Shown piece by piece: positions 50,036 to 61,670 of a stretch of DNA of 64,000 nucleotides (position 1 is its first letter; each line of letters starts with the position of its first letter). This DNA comes from Pipra filicauda (taxonomy: Eukaryota; Chordata; Aves; Passeriformes; Pipridae): assembly GCF_003945595.2 (NCBI RefSeq), contig NW_024104532.1, forward strand, positions 1,859,501 to 1,923,500. Reading direction: 5' to 3'. Under the pieces are notes generated by a model. It was not told the DNA's origin and did no database searches. It saw nothing but the letters and a program-made list of their open reading frames with translations. The position numbers were made by a program, and so were the translations under genes.

Positions 50036-50321
50036 TATAACATAAATGCAAATATATACGGTTTATGTCCATGTCTGCTTTTAGGTATATATATGCATGC
50101 ACATCTGGGAAAATGTATATATAGAAAATTAAACATGTAGGTACAGAGTAAATGTAGCTAAGACATTTATGAGCCTAGATCCCAAAACTAAACATTGGCT
50201 TAGTTTTAAGGCTATATATACCTGTTATCATAGCACTTTTTTCATATACTAGCAGTTCTGTCTCTTTAGATAATGCATTTAATTAAGTTCTAGTTCAGAA
50301 AATATATTGAGTTTTATTCTT

Positions 50322-50341
50322 AAAAAAAAAAAAAAAAAAAA
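50322..50341. repeat. A20 homopolymer
   Basis: Twenty A bases, without a recognisable retrocopy upstream. Confidence 0.9.
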
Positions 50342-50754
50342 GGCTTATACCTGACCCTCAAGCACCTTAGTTAAAATGGGGATAAAAAGGGTGGGTGTTG
50401 TTTTTGTCATGTACTAAAAACTGAGTCTGAGATAGAAACAGAAATTTATCCTACTCGAGCAGCAGGTACCCAATTTCTGCCCTGAAATTAGAACATCAGA
50501 ACACAGCAATCAATGCAATATTTGGCCTCTGTCCTCTAACCACATGAAAGAAATATATTGAGCTAAATTTTCTGCCAGCTTAATTTTATTGAAATTAGTG
50601 GAGTTTGTCCAACAAAATATTTGGCACCTTGCATTTGATGGGCAAAATGTGCCAGTGCAGGGAGTGGGATTTGGAGGGAAAGCAGTTACTCTGCATGCTT
50701 AAATTGGCTAAGTATTTCTGAATAAAATATACTTTAAAAATAAATAATTAAAAT

Positions 50755-51430
50755 TTGCCAGGACCCCCATAATGGTGTCATTTACACTCCAGTCACATGA
50801 GTCTACAGCGCAAGACCCTTTCATAATTAGGAACGTACACTATATAAGCTCCCTCCCTAATTAGCAAATTATGTTGAAAATAGCATCCTGCTAATTAACG
50901 GTTATTATGGCATTTCTGAAGCTGAAGCTTTAATTATCACCAACCTAATGACTGTGTACAGAAAAAAACAACTTTTTTACCTTAAATTATCAATAAGGGA
51001 AGGAGATTATTATCAGGCGAATCTGCTGACGGCTGATTAATTTGTTTGATGCAAAGTTGCTGCGTGTTTCATATTATTTTATCGGAGTTGCAGGAAAAAG
51101 GTACATAATTTGGTTTCATTAGCAACTACTGCTATTTATCACTAGAAGATACCCCTCCCTTTTTTGTTGTTTGTTCAATTCCCTCTGTGTTTTTGCCTGC
51201 ACCAGCATCAAAGTCAAGAGCAGGAAGTTTTAATTAAGTGACACTAATGAGGTCGTTGAAAATGATACTTCAGCAATTCAGCATGCTGTTAAATGTGTTT
51301 ATTCTATAATGTCATCAAAGGTGATTGTTTTCCCTTGTAATAGATAAAATTCATTACCATAAGCATTGTACTTTTGAGTGTTAGAGATACAAAATGCGAG
51401 TTAGTCAGGTGTGGCTGTTGCACATTTCAT
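50755..51430. promoter_or_regulatory. Candidate conserved noncoding element, TAATTA cluster
   Basis: Five exact TAATTA homeodomain cores lie at 50824, 50858, 50892, 50931 and 51231. The first four fall within 113 bp, and the first three starts are spaced 34 and 34 bp apart. A MARE-like TGCTGAC (51024-51030) and further ATTAAT words follow. There is no open frame, repeat or microsatellite. This is the densest homeobox-type cluster in the window and the best enhancer candidate by sequence. Confidence 0.5.
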
Positions 51431-53520
51431 CTCATCTACCTCTGTAAATGAATTTGCATCTAAAACTATCCCTTAAGAAGGAAATGTAGCATGAACTGTA
51501 GTTGTAAGGGGATTTTTGTTTAGAAATAGCCAGCTTTGAGTAACCTGCTTGGATATGATGATTGCAGCCCTGCTTTTAGAGCTGCCAACCCATTCACAAG
51601 TGCATCTCGAAATTCTCTTGATTGTATCCTATTTTGCAAGTCCTAATCAAAAAATTTGAATTAATCACTTCCAGCTTGCAAAATAACTGTAGACTAGTGA
51701 TACAAAGAATATTATGGTTTTGCAAATCAAAGAGTAGTTACAGGGCTGGGATCATGACAGGTTGAGGATGCAGTAAGACAAGACATATTTTGTAAGGAGA
51801 GGTTGACATCTATCAGACCAACTGAACTAGATGGAAGAAACACAGTCTTCAAGTCTGAGCCAGGAGTAGATACGAGTCTCTGCTGCTCTCTTCCTCACTG
51901 GGGATTTGTCATATAGAAATATCCTTCATTTGGCCCCACATTTGCACAGGAAAAATCCTTAGAGATGTTTTGTGAGTAAGATATTGCTCCTACAAATGCA
52001 CGTATACACAGAAAACAATCCTGCAAGCAGAGGTATACTCATGTCTGTAGAATCTGGCAAGAGCTGGGGCTAAAATTCACAAAGGATTCTACACCTTCCT
52101 CAGGTAGAGATAGGCCTTGTTGAATAGACAGTGTTTATATCAATGTTGCATCTGGTCTGATCAATCCCCAAATTTTTTGATTCCTTGACAAATACATTTC
52201 AGAATTAAAAAAATATTACTAATCTTAAATTCAATTTGCAGAACTATGTTTGAAACAGCAGCTGACTCTGAAGTACTAATCTCAACATAGAAATGGAGCA
52301 ATAGGCAGACTTAAATGGGCTTCAGCTCTCCTGATGCCCTGCAGTAGGTTAAAGACACAGACATTCAACTTAACTTAGAACGTAATAGAGCCCACAGCAC
52401 TTCCTGGCAACTTACTTCAACCCCAAAATTTCACTCATATGATTAAGAATGTAAAAATGGTACTTTTCTGCTCTTGTATGCTAAAAAATAAGGAACTAGG
52501 TACACGTTAATACTAAGGTGAGTAAAAATACAGCTCACATTTTCATTGAATATGTTCTTTATAAACTACTACAGTTCTAAAATTAAGAAGTTTTCCTTAT
52601 TTAGAATAACATGAAACTAAAAAATTAGAGAAATAAACTCTATGGGGAATGTCTCCCTTTTCTTGCCTGAAGAATAGAGGCAATAATTTGTATCAGTTTA
52701 TATCAAATTAATTTTTAAAATTCAGTTTGTTTCCAATAATTTTTTTTTAAAAGTCAAATGAGGCAAAACCAAAAAAACTTCAAGTTATTCAGAATGGCAA
52801 AGCACCACAAATATTTTTCAGTGGCAAAAGTCCAGTGTTTCCAATAAACAGCACTTGGACACTGCTCAGCTGCTAAGTGAAATACAACATGGCATATGCA
52901 GGCTTAATACTGGAAATCTTTACTTGCAGTTCAGATTTAGAGCTTTCATTCAAAGTGCTGGTCTTAGATCCCATTTTAAACACCTGGCCCATACTGCATG
53001 GCTTTCCATGTGACTGGAAAGAGAATGCTCTCGAACACAACCAGTGTAAAGCCACCAAATCCACCTTGTCCTTTGGCCCTTCCCTGCAGGATGACAAAGA
53101 TGGCCAGGGCCATTTGGATCTGTAGGTCCCACCTCTGGAGAACCCAGAGCACAGCACTCCCTGACATTATATTGCAAAGAGATGCCTCATCCTGGGAATA
53201 CAAATTGTCTCTTACAGTGCAAACCACTCACTTCCCACAGTTATCACCCCTTGCAGTTGCTAATGCTGCAATGTGACACATCAGAATATACTGGAGATAA
53301 AAGAATCTCATCCTTTCTCCTTGAAGTCAATGGCAAAACTCCTATTGATTCAAATGGGGCAGGACTGGACCTTTAATGAGGAATAAACAGTTCCTGAAGT
53401 GATTTCTACAAATAATAGTTAGTGGCACCACAAAAAAAAACTGTGATGGCTGGATAAGACATGAAAAGAAGTTTTGCTTTACAGTCAGGAGCAGAGAATT
53501 AGAAATTGCCTGCAAACTCA
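51431..53520. other. Noncoding stretch, possible decayed ancient repeat
   Basis: Frames are at most 94 codons (52873-53157), overlapping in five frames, with no domain. Around 53318-53365 the words GAAGTCAATGGCAAAACTCC and TATTGATTCAAATGGGGC resemble an old sauropsid repeat with CATTGACTTCAATGGG-type text, but the piece is too short to call firmly. Otherwise nothing was recognised. Confidence 0.4.
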
Positions 53521-53537
53521 CCCACCCACCCACCCCC
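53521..53537 (-). promoter_or_regulatory. G-quadruplex-forming microsatellite
   Basis: The + strand is CCCACCCACCCACCCCC, that is G5TG3TG3TG3 on the minus strand. Four G-runs with single-base loops make it a strong quadruplex former in vitro. It is also a short (CCCA)n microsatellite, which is the simpler explanation. Confidence 0.75.
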
Positions 53538-53644
53538 ACGGCAGGAGCCATAAATCATCATTTTGTCCACACAGAGCAAAAAGCAGGAATCGCAGCAAGA
53601 TTCAGGGAGAGCTGCCCTTCATGTGGACAGCAGGGGACACGTCT

Positions 53645-53658
53645 GGGTCACATGACCC
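53645..53658. promoter_or_regulatory. Nuclear-receptor-like palindrome
   Basis: GGGTCA-CA-TGACCC is a perfect inverted repeat of a receptor half-site with a 2-base spacer. Classical oestrogen-response elements have a 3-base spacer, so the receptor is uncertain, and the site may be chance. Confidence 0.3.
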
Positions 53659-53875
53659 CTAACCTTATCTTTATTTTTCCATCAGGCTCTGTGACATTTG
53701 TCCTTTTTCATTCAATAAGATGCAGGACTATTTGCCATTTTCAAGTAACCCCATTATACAGTACTTCCCATTGACAGACGAGTCCCCTCAGCACAAGGTG
53801 CTTTAACTCTTTCTAATAGGTTTCTGCCTGGCTCCTGTATCACGAGTGGGATTTTGTGTTTTGTTTGCTTTGACA

Positions 53876-53907
53876 GAAAGAAGAAAGGGAAAAAAGAAAG
53901 AAAGAAA
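53876..53907. repeat. (GAAA)n-like purine tract
   Basis: Imperfect GAAA/AAAG units on the + strand; purine-only for 31 bases. Confidence 0.8.
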
Positions 53908-54560
53908 CATACCCCCTGGGAAAGTTAACCTCAAAACATAACATTTCCAAAGCAGGATAAACCACTATAGTAACTGCAGAGGACAACATAATTACAGGCA
54001 AAATCATAGAAAAACAGATGTACTGAGCAAGCAGTCTTGGCAGTCCAAAGTTAGAAGGTCAATAGGTTGGGTTGCCTAAATTGTAGGCCTTTTTAAAGCA
54101 GGCATTAGTTTCTTTCTGCAGATTAGCCACTTCAGGATCTGTATTTTGTCTGAAATCACAGGCACCTCCTCATCCAAAAGCTCAATTTCTCTAAAAATAT
54201 AACAGTTGACACAAAACTTTATCCCACCTAGTACAAAGGGCTGGGAAGGAACTACATGTAGAAGCAAACAGTTTGCATCTCCAGAAAGTTTCTACCAGCT
54301 TCACAAAATGCTACCTCCTGGTCTGTCACCGAAGCTTGGAGCTTCATTGTTCCACAGGCTCATCCTGGTGTCAGTCTTCCAAGTGGGAGAGGACATCATG
54401 GGACCAAGTGCCTTTATATTTGAGCTCTGACAAATTTTTCGGGAAACCTGAAGGACGTACCCACCTGCCCTTCCCATGATGCTTAAAATTTTCACACTAG
54501 CTCTTCTTAGAAGCAGTGCCACTGCCAAATTTGAAAGACTGAAAGGAGGAACAAAGAGCT
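53908..54560. other. Noncoding stretch, no gene seen
   Basis: Frames up to 75 codons, no recognisable repeat or motif cluster. Confidence 0.45.
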
Positions 54561-54650
54561 ACTCTTCCCATTTTACTTCTAACAAGCTGAGGCCCGAAGA
54601 AACTTTGTAAAAGAAGGTGTCCTAGCAAAGCAGGACTTTAAGGAGGAATC
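54561..54650 (-). mobile_element. Possible MIR/CORE-SINE-like fragment, minus orientation
   Basis: CTCTTCCCATTTTACTTCTA, CAAGCTGAGGCCCGAAGAAA and GTCCTAGCAAAGCAGGACTT follow the reverse complement of MIR-type text (CCCATTTTACAGATGGGAAA, CTGAGGCACAGAGA, CACACAGCAAGTCAGGGCAG). It is short and diverged. Confidence 0.4.
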
Positions 54651-57600
54651 TCTCAAGTCACTGATCAGCAGCCTCATGGCTCCTAGCAACTTTCTTCCAC
54701 TTCCACATCAAATATGTGTGGCCTCTCTGCACATAAACATTGTTGATGAGCCCAGGCTCCAAGGTAAAGAACCTTTGCAAAGAGGAAAGCCCCAGACTCT
54801 TGAAAAGAAACGAAATAGTTGAACAAATCCTTTGGTGCCTGCTGAGCCCAAACCATGCCCTTCCTCATAACTGGTGCTCAGCTGCTCCACTTCAGGATGC
54901 TGCTGATAAAAGCAAGGAAAATGGTATTGTTCACAGATACATTTCAAGGACAGCTCCAAGTCACTAAAGTGTTTTTAAAACCCTGTGAGGTAAAAGTTTA
55001 CTCACTGTAAACCCTTGCTTAGTGCATTAAAGTCATGTGCTCAACCTCTCTGGTAAATCCCTGGTAATCCTCCTCTCACATGTCACAAAACCTGGTGGAG
55101 CAAAGGTACAGTTGACACCCACAAACACTCAAGAGAGTTTCATTGCCTCTGAAGGGCTAAGTTCCTTCTAGCCATCTCCTGGGTCCCCTCCAGCCCCACC
55201 GAGAAAGGAGGGAAGCATTGCTGGGCAGCCCACGCAGCACAGAGGTGCCTTCACCGCACTCAGCTCTTCGCCCACACAGACAGTAACCATGGGTCGTGAA
55301 GGAGGCAGGATTTCAGCCTCAATGCAAACATGAGATGTCAACCAAGAAAATGCCCTATGGGGTTTTTTTTCCCCCCCATGTGATTATAGGCACATTCAGA
55401 TTCTCTGAGAAAAATGACGCTCTGTTTAGTCACCGCTGGGAGGAAAGCACCACTAGAAACAGTCACTGGGGTGTCCAAACCACATCTTCAAAGAGGTAGA
55501 AGTTCAGTCATTTGTAACTGACTGCCAGCATATCACTGTGCTCATGTGACTGGATCCACCTCTGTGGCAAAAATCAAAGATGACCAATTCTCATTCTGTT
55601 CTTTCCTTAGCTTATATGTGACCCATAGCAGTCTCAAACACAAGTACATCATATGCTGTAATACAAGAGATGATGACAACCATGCTACAAATTCTCAATG
55701 CTCATTCCATGCCAATCCATCTCTGTACCATCCTGAAAAGTCCCTGATTTGCATTAGCAACAACTCCAAATGACAACATTGAGGAGGACATGGAAAAGTA
55801 ATTACCACAAAGAGAATCACAACTTCAGATCACAATACCAGTAACTAGAGGCTTTCTATGGCAACCAGTAAATACATGCAAATTGTGAAGTATCATGACA
55901 TTTTCTGAAGGGCAGTTGATGCATGTGTGTACCCAGAATGACTGTCAATGTGATGACTTCCAGAGAAACTTCTGAGATGCCATAAGATCACTGTACTGAT
56001 GGTGGACAGCAAATCAAACGTGATATCGCTACAAAACGATCAGTGAGTTGAAGCCAGATGTACAAAGGTTGCACGTGATGATCAAATGGCACTGGTGGGT
56101 ATACATCTACAGCATCATGCTTTTTGGACAGCAAGATTAGACAGGAAATATTGGCAAATTAGAGGGAGATAAAAGTGACAAAAAATTTCAATGATATTCA
56201 AGGGAAAAATAGATAAAGTAAAGTACCAGATAAGCTGCAGACTCATAGCATTTATTTATTTTCTGGTGATACCAACTAAATTTGTAGGCTTCTTTTACAG
56301 TTAAAAAATAAAACACAACCATAAAAGCAGTAGTTTCATCAAGCATATTGACAGTGGAATCAATATATGAACTCTTAGGCAATGGTGGAGCTGCAAAGAC
56401 AAGTTCTCAGAGAAAGACTGCAGTATGTTTATCCTTATCATCATCTCTGACTGCAGTTCAGTGGTTATGCAGCACTGCAGAGGCAACACATCCTGCAGAC
56501 TGCTCAGGATGTTCACTGGCTACATCCCAGCTGTGGGAAGATGTCATTTACCCTCTTTGTCCCCCAGTCCTCAAGATTAAAGACCTGTAGAAACATTTTG
56601 CTGCTGCTCCTCCCCTTGCCCATAGGAAATCAATGAGTGTTGAGGTTTTATTCTGACATGCACAGAGAATATATCTCTAGTATGGACCCAGAGACCCAGG
56701 CAGGGCACAGAATTGCCTCATAGAAGAGACACAGTCCTACTAAAGTCAGGTGACTGCCAACATGCTCCAGATATTCAAAATGCAGGTTAGGGACAGAGTC
56801 TCCAGTGACAGGTTTTCAGCAGTACATTTTACACTGACAAATGAAAGCTTCTCTTACAAATATTTCTACAAAATTTTCATGCACCTTGGACACAAAGTAG
56901 AACTTTAAAGCAAAAAGAGGACTCTGCCTAAAATAGCTACTGGATCAAGGACTCTAGTCCAAAATATTTAAAACCTGGACTCAAATCCTTGATCTTATGA
57001 AATGCAAAGACTAGAAATTTAAATGGGAAAGTTTCACACATTTTGCAGACTGAAATTCTTGTTTTTCAGTCAGCCCTACTGAACTCACATGGCTGGGTTC
57101 AGGTTTCCAAAGGCCTCTGGAATCAACAGTTCCTCAATTCCTGTTGAAACTCTTATGACCCCGCTCCCAGAAGCCTACAGTATCAGACACATGCTCAAAA
57201 ATACACAGCTTTTAAAAGACTACAATACCAGACGTGGATGGAGAGTTTTTTGGCTGTTGAGACCCACCCATCAAGAGAATGTCACAATCTGCTCCCAGGC
57301 CAGAAAAATGCATGGCTGGCTCCCATCTAAGGGGTTCGTGTCTTGATTTCCTGTTCTATATTTTCACGTTTTATTTTCTCTCAACATCCTGTCATCTGTT
57401 CTCAGCTTGCAAAAGACAGGATGCCATTTGCATTCACAAACTACAAGGAGCTTTTTACTGAACTGTAAAAGTTACATCGTTGGACATTATTTTGGTTATA
57501 CCAGCACTAGGTTGACATGCAAAGTTGAAGTTTATTTTACAAGATACTGTTTGGTTTCCATGTAGGAAAAGCTAGTCCATAGGCCAGGAATATAGAATTT

Positions 57601-58352
57601 AATCTGACTATTAAAGGATGGCAAAATGAAGAAATTCAAAGTACTCTAGATTGGAAAAGTTTTCAAATATGAAACATACATTATTATATATTCAGTATAC
57701 ACATTTTATTCTTCTTTAATAATTTTTTCAAACTTTAAGATCTGCAGTCCATTTACACTGTAACTGTGGTCCCCTTCCACGATTTTCACTCACATTAACC
57801 TTACTATACGTAAGACAAAGTAAAAAGTATATAAATGTATTCTACTGATTATCTACTTATTGCAGCTGTGTTACTAATCCCCACACCTCAGACTCCAGAT
57901 GCGTTGTGGAAACAGCACTTGTACCTAATGAGGAGGTTTTAAGAACCAGGGAAAGCTTGCAGAAGACTCTTCTAATATTAAATAACAATTTCTCATTTTT
58001 TGCCCCCCCTGAACTCTAGGACTAGAAACTCTCTATTATAAATAAGGATTGGCAACACTGGAACCAAACACCTTCTTTGTGGTTTAAGAAAAAGTAGATT
58101 TTACTTTAAACTGAACATTCAATACTGACAAAACGTGCTCTCTCTGACTGAAAGCACCAAAAGTAAGAACCTAGCATTGTAAAATATCTCTTACAAATAC
58201 AAGTCGTGCTTCAGTAGCTTGAAATGCCTTATTTGTATAATTTCTCCCACTGGGTGAATACAATTTTAAAAGGAAATGAAGCATTGTAATATAAACTACA
58301 CACCACTCACATATACCTTGTGCTTGCATGTGGGCATTATAAATATTATCAG

Positions 58353-58356
<4 letters not shown>
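54651..58356. other. Noncoding stretch, no gene seen
   Basis: Frames are at most 85 codons (57089-57346) without domains. A T8C8 run lies at 55363-55378 (TTTTTTTTCCCCCCCC). No repeat family was recognised. Confidence 0.45.

Positions 58357-58444
<88 letters not shown>
58357..58444. repeat. Pure A88 tract flanked by GCAGC
   Basis: Eighty-eight uninterrupted A bases lie between CAGCAGC (58350-58356) and GCAGCC (58445-58450), so the 5-mer GCAGC borders both sides. No retrocopy body precedes the tract. Open frames running through it encode only poly-Lys or poly-Phe and are artefacts of the homopolymer. Confidence 0.92.
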
Positions 58445-58445
<1 letters not shown>

Positions 58446-58945
58446 CAGCCAATGCTTTTCCGAAGGGAGAAGACTTTTTTGTTCCATTCTTTCTTGATCT
58501 TTTGTTGTGACTCTCCCTTTGATTGACAGGTGGCATTCTTGTCTTTATGGATGGAGAAGCAAAGCCCTTGATGGTTATCGACATAAGGAAATGTCATGTC
58601 TGACTATGTTTCAACAGGACCTTTTTCCCCCCTCATTTCCTGATCCTTCCCCTCACTTAATTTAGTATATTTAATGCCAAGACGTCTCTCAAATATGAAT
58701 TTATAATCCAAACACTAATTGTAGTCAGAAACCCAAACCTGGCATTTAATTGCCATTTGGTATTAAAAGTCACATTTGCAACAAGTAACCAAGTTCCCTT
58801 TCCCCTTGCCCCTATGCAACCAAAACACCCCTTGGCCTTAAACCTTCGAGACAATGGTGGAAATGTGCTATTGAGTGACCAGAGTAGCTCTGTAACCAGC
58901 ACGTCACTGTAAATTACGCATCGGGTGTAATTCATTCAGAAACCA
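58445..58945. promoter_or_regulatory. Candidate conserved noncoding element
   Basis: The block right of the A tract has a perfect PBX/MEIS decamer and homeodomain-like words (CTAATTGTAG, CATTTAATTGCC). CpGs lie at 58461, 58578, 58682, 58847, 58902, 58917 and 58922. It has no repeat family. Status inferred from composition. Confidence 0.35.
58520..58529 (+). promoter_or_regulatory. PBX/MEIS decamer
   Basis: TGATTGACAG is the full composite site bound by PBX with MEIS or PREP, TALE homeodomain partners of HOX proteins in development. It is directly visible; occupancy is not known. Confidence 0.5.
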
Positions 58946-59499
58946 GAAGCAAGTGGGTGGAAGCACTGGAACAGCTCACTTTGCACTGGGCTGACACAGA
59001 GTGTGAGTGCAACATGAGGGCAAGTCACCCAGAGAGGTGCTCGGGCATTGCACACAGGCCTTGCAACAAGAGGTACCACCTCCATTTAAGTCCAAAATAA
59101 CTCTGACGCTCCATCAGCACAAGGCCTGACTCAGCAGCAGGGCTGAGTGCAGGGACTGAGGGAATTGTGCCCTCCCACAAAGCCTGGGTTTGGCTGTGGT
59201 AATCTCTGTGGTGCATTACACCAGTAACACTAACCAGGACAAGCCATTAGTCCACCTCTCTGTTGCTTCTGCCACAGCGTATCTGTAACATGGACCACCC
59301 TTCTTGTCTGGTCTTAAAAAACAGTTCTCCCCTCCACACCACCCTCAACTCACTTCTACCCTGCACAACACTCCTTGTTTAAAAAAACCCCACTGTTCCT
59401 CCATGCTATGCACAGGCATCAGACCACCTCTAACACTTGATTCCTCTTCCCCTCTTGCACCCTTCTCCTTGCTTTGCCATGTCCGAAATTAATTTGTTC
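58946..59499. other. Noncoding spacer, no gene seen
   Basis: Frames up to 63 codons; C-rich, CpG-poor in the right half. Nothing recognised. Confidence 0.45.
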
Positions 59500-59603
59500 T
59501 CCTCCATCTCAAGCAGGGATCATATCTTTTTATCTGCATTATGAAGTGCCCAAACAGCATAAAAATTGTATCTGGTGATGTCAAATAATAAATAATAACA
59601 ATA
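59500..59603 (+). mobile_element. Ancient CORE-SINE-like tail
   Basis: CAAGCAGGGATCATATCTTT, GAAGTGCCCAAACAGCATAA and AATAATAAATAATAACAATA follow the order of an old SINE tail known from turtles and archosaurs (remembered text: GCAGGGACCATCTCTTTTTG, CAGCGCCTAGCACAATGGGG, AATAATAAATAATAATAATA). It is similar in kind to the tail at 22405-22510. Confidence 0.55.
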
Positions 59604-61239
59604 GGGTAGACTGGGAATACTTTGCTTGGGATAATGCATCATTGCTCTCTCTACCATGACCCTAATTCATCTGCATAAATTTCCACATGTTTTGTATGCA
59701 TTAGGCTAACATTTTGACTACGAATCACAGGGTGAAGAAATGTAACATAGGAGCTGGTTTTCTGCAGCCAAAATTAGGTATGTGTAATTGAAAAATAAAG
59801 AACAGGAAACCACTCCCCAGAATGCATGTGTACTTTCAAGTGCATCTATGTCCCATCCCAGGCAGAGAACCCATAGTCCTGATTGTATTTGTTACTCTAT
59901 GAATGGCTCATGTCTTGTAATGAACAGGTCTTAGCCAGGTGAAATGGACCTTCCTCTGACACTTTTGCACAAGGGACTTCACAGAGAGGTAAATTTTCAA
60001 TTATTTTTGAAGAAAAACTTTGTATCTTGCTTCTATTTAATGAGCAGTGTTTGGGGGTCTGATGCCTCTCTATTATACTCTGAAATTAGGGAGTCAGTCC
60101 TTCACACCAGGTATCAGTAGCTGTGGAATCACTAAGACATCTCTCAAGTTTTAGCACTCAGGTTAATGTTTCATTGAATCACCCCAACTGGAGAGCAGAT
60201 GCTGCAGGTGGTACCGATGGCACCTGTCAAAGTTCCTGAGCACAACCAAACTTTCCTCCCTGTCCCATTGCCATGTATTTCCTAACTTTTAATCCTTATG
60301 CTTTCAGACATGCACAGGGCAAATACTTCACTCAGAAGATTGAATAAAGAATACCCAAGTAATTATATTACTTTGGCATTCTCTGCCACTGGATTCAATC
60401 TCATAAATGCAAAAAAAAAAAAATCTAAGAAGAGAAGAGAAGAGTTTGCCTGGTCTCTTCTTCATAGCAGAAGTACAAAAAGCAAGTTCAGAGTCAGATC
60501 CACATAGTCTAAGCCCAGTTCGTCTGCAGTTACGAGTTTTGCTACAGATGCCAGAGGAATTCTCCAAGCAGCAGAACAAAGAAAGAGAGACACCTGAGCT
60601 AGTTCTGAAACAATTACATTACTTCAATTGAAGGAGTATTTGGGAAGACAATCACATGTGGGATGCATGAGCATTCCTATTTCTTCTAGTTAAGTACCTC
60701 TGCTTTTCCCTCATCTTGTCACTGAATGCATTTCTACTCCTTTATAGCCAGCCAAGCTATAAAATTCAGCATGAGCTTGAAGTATACTATATGCTAATTT
60801 TGTATCGCCCTAATAATGCTCAGATTTACTGGGAACCATTCTCTCACTGATGCATATTTGTAAGTACTATTAACGTTAATGGGAGTTACCAACTAATTAG
60901 AAAGGAGAACAAAATCTAGGCTATAGGATGCAAATTAGAGTAGTAGCTGTGTCACTTATCTTCCTGCTGAGGAATCACAGAGTAGAGCAAAATCAAGGAC
61001 AATGACTCTAAATTCTGTTGACTATTTACCTTACATTTTGCACCCAAGAACCCACAACAAAACAAAATACTCAAAGGGAAAAGCTAGCCAGGCTACTAAA
61101 GTCTATTGCATAATCACAGAAATGTTCAAGGTTTGAGAAGTTCTAATCTGGCTCACTTAAACCACACTCAGTAGAGAACTGTTGCAAGGTGTAGTTAACA
61201 ATTAATATTTTTAACAAGCTGGTCAAGAGAGTATAGCTC
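59604..61239. other. Noncoding stretch, no gene seen
   Basis: Frames up to 83 codons. An AGAAG triplet-unit repeat lies at 60426-60442 after an A13 run at 60409-60421. No repeat family was recognised. Confidence 0.45.
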
Positions 61240-61670
61240 AGTGAGTCTGTGTATTAAAAGGGCATTGTTAGCACACTGCTTGGCTTTTATGAGGTGAAAC
61301 AATCCAAACCTACTTCAGTGCGTGGAGAGGTTTGGAGAGGTTTTATTTTCATCCTTAAAGTCCAGGGTGGCTTTGGCATAATAAAGGTCATATCTCCTAA
61401 TCATGGTAATGTTCACACACAGCAATATGAGCTCATTGCAGAGAGCTCCAGCACTCAGAAATCCCCGGTTAGAAGGTGTCACCGATTAAACTATCGCATT
61501 TCAAAGGCTTCCATACAGTAAATAGGAAAGAAAAGAAGAAAAGGAACCGTGGCCTTTTGTTATTCAAAAAGCCACGGAGAGCGATAATTAACCCATTTTT
61601 GTTGAGAAATCATTTGGACAAAAGTCAAGGGATTGCCACCCTGTCAATTGTTAAGTCTAGATAAGGACAT
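61240..61670. promoter_or_regulatory. Possible conserved noncoding block
   Basis: The stretch includes a direct repeat GAGAGGTTTTGGAGAGGTTT-like pair near 61325-61343, homeodomain-type words (CGATAATTAACCC near 61581) and SOX-like words (TCAATTGTTAAG near 61645). CpGs are more frequent than in the flanks. Inferred only. Confidence 0.25.

Noticed and set aside
53316..53365. Old sauropsid repeat-like text (GAAGTCAATGGCAAAACTCC)
   Set aside because: Too short to assign to a family by eye; mentioned only in the regional entry.
58171..58584. 137-codon minus frame with a long Phe run, and Lys-run frames on +
   Set aside because: Artefacts of translating the A88 homopolymer.
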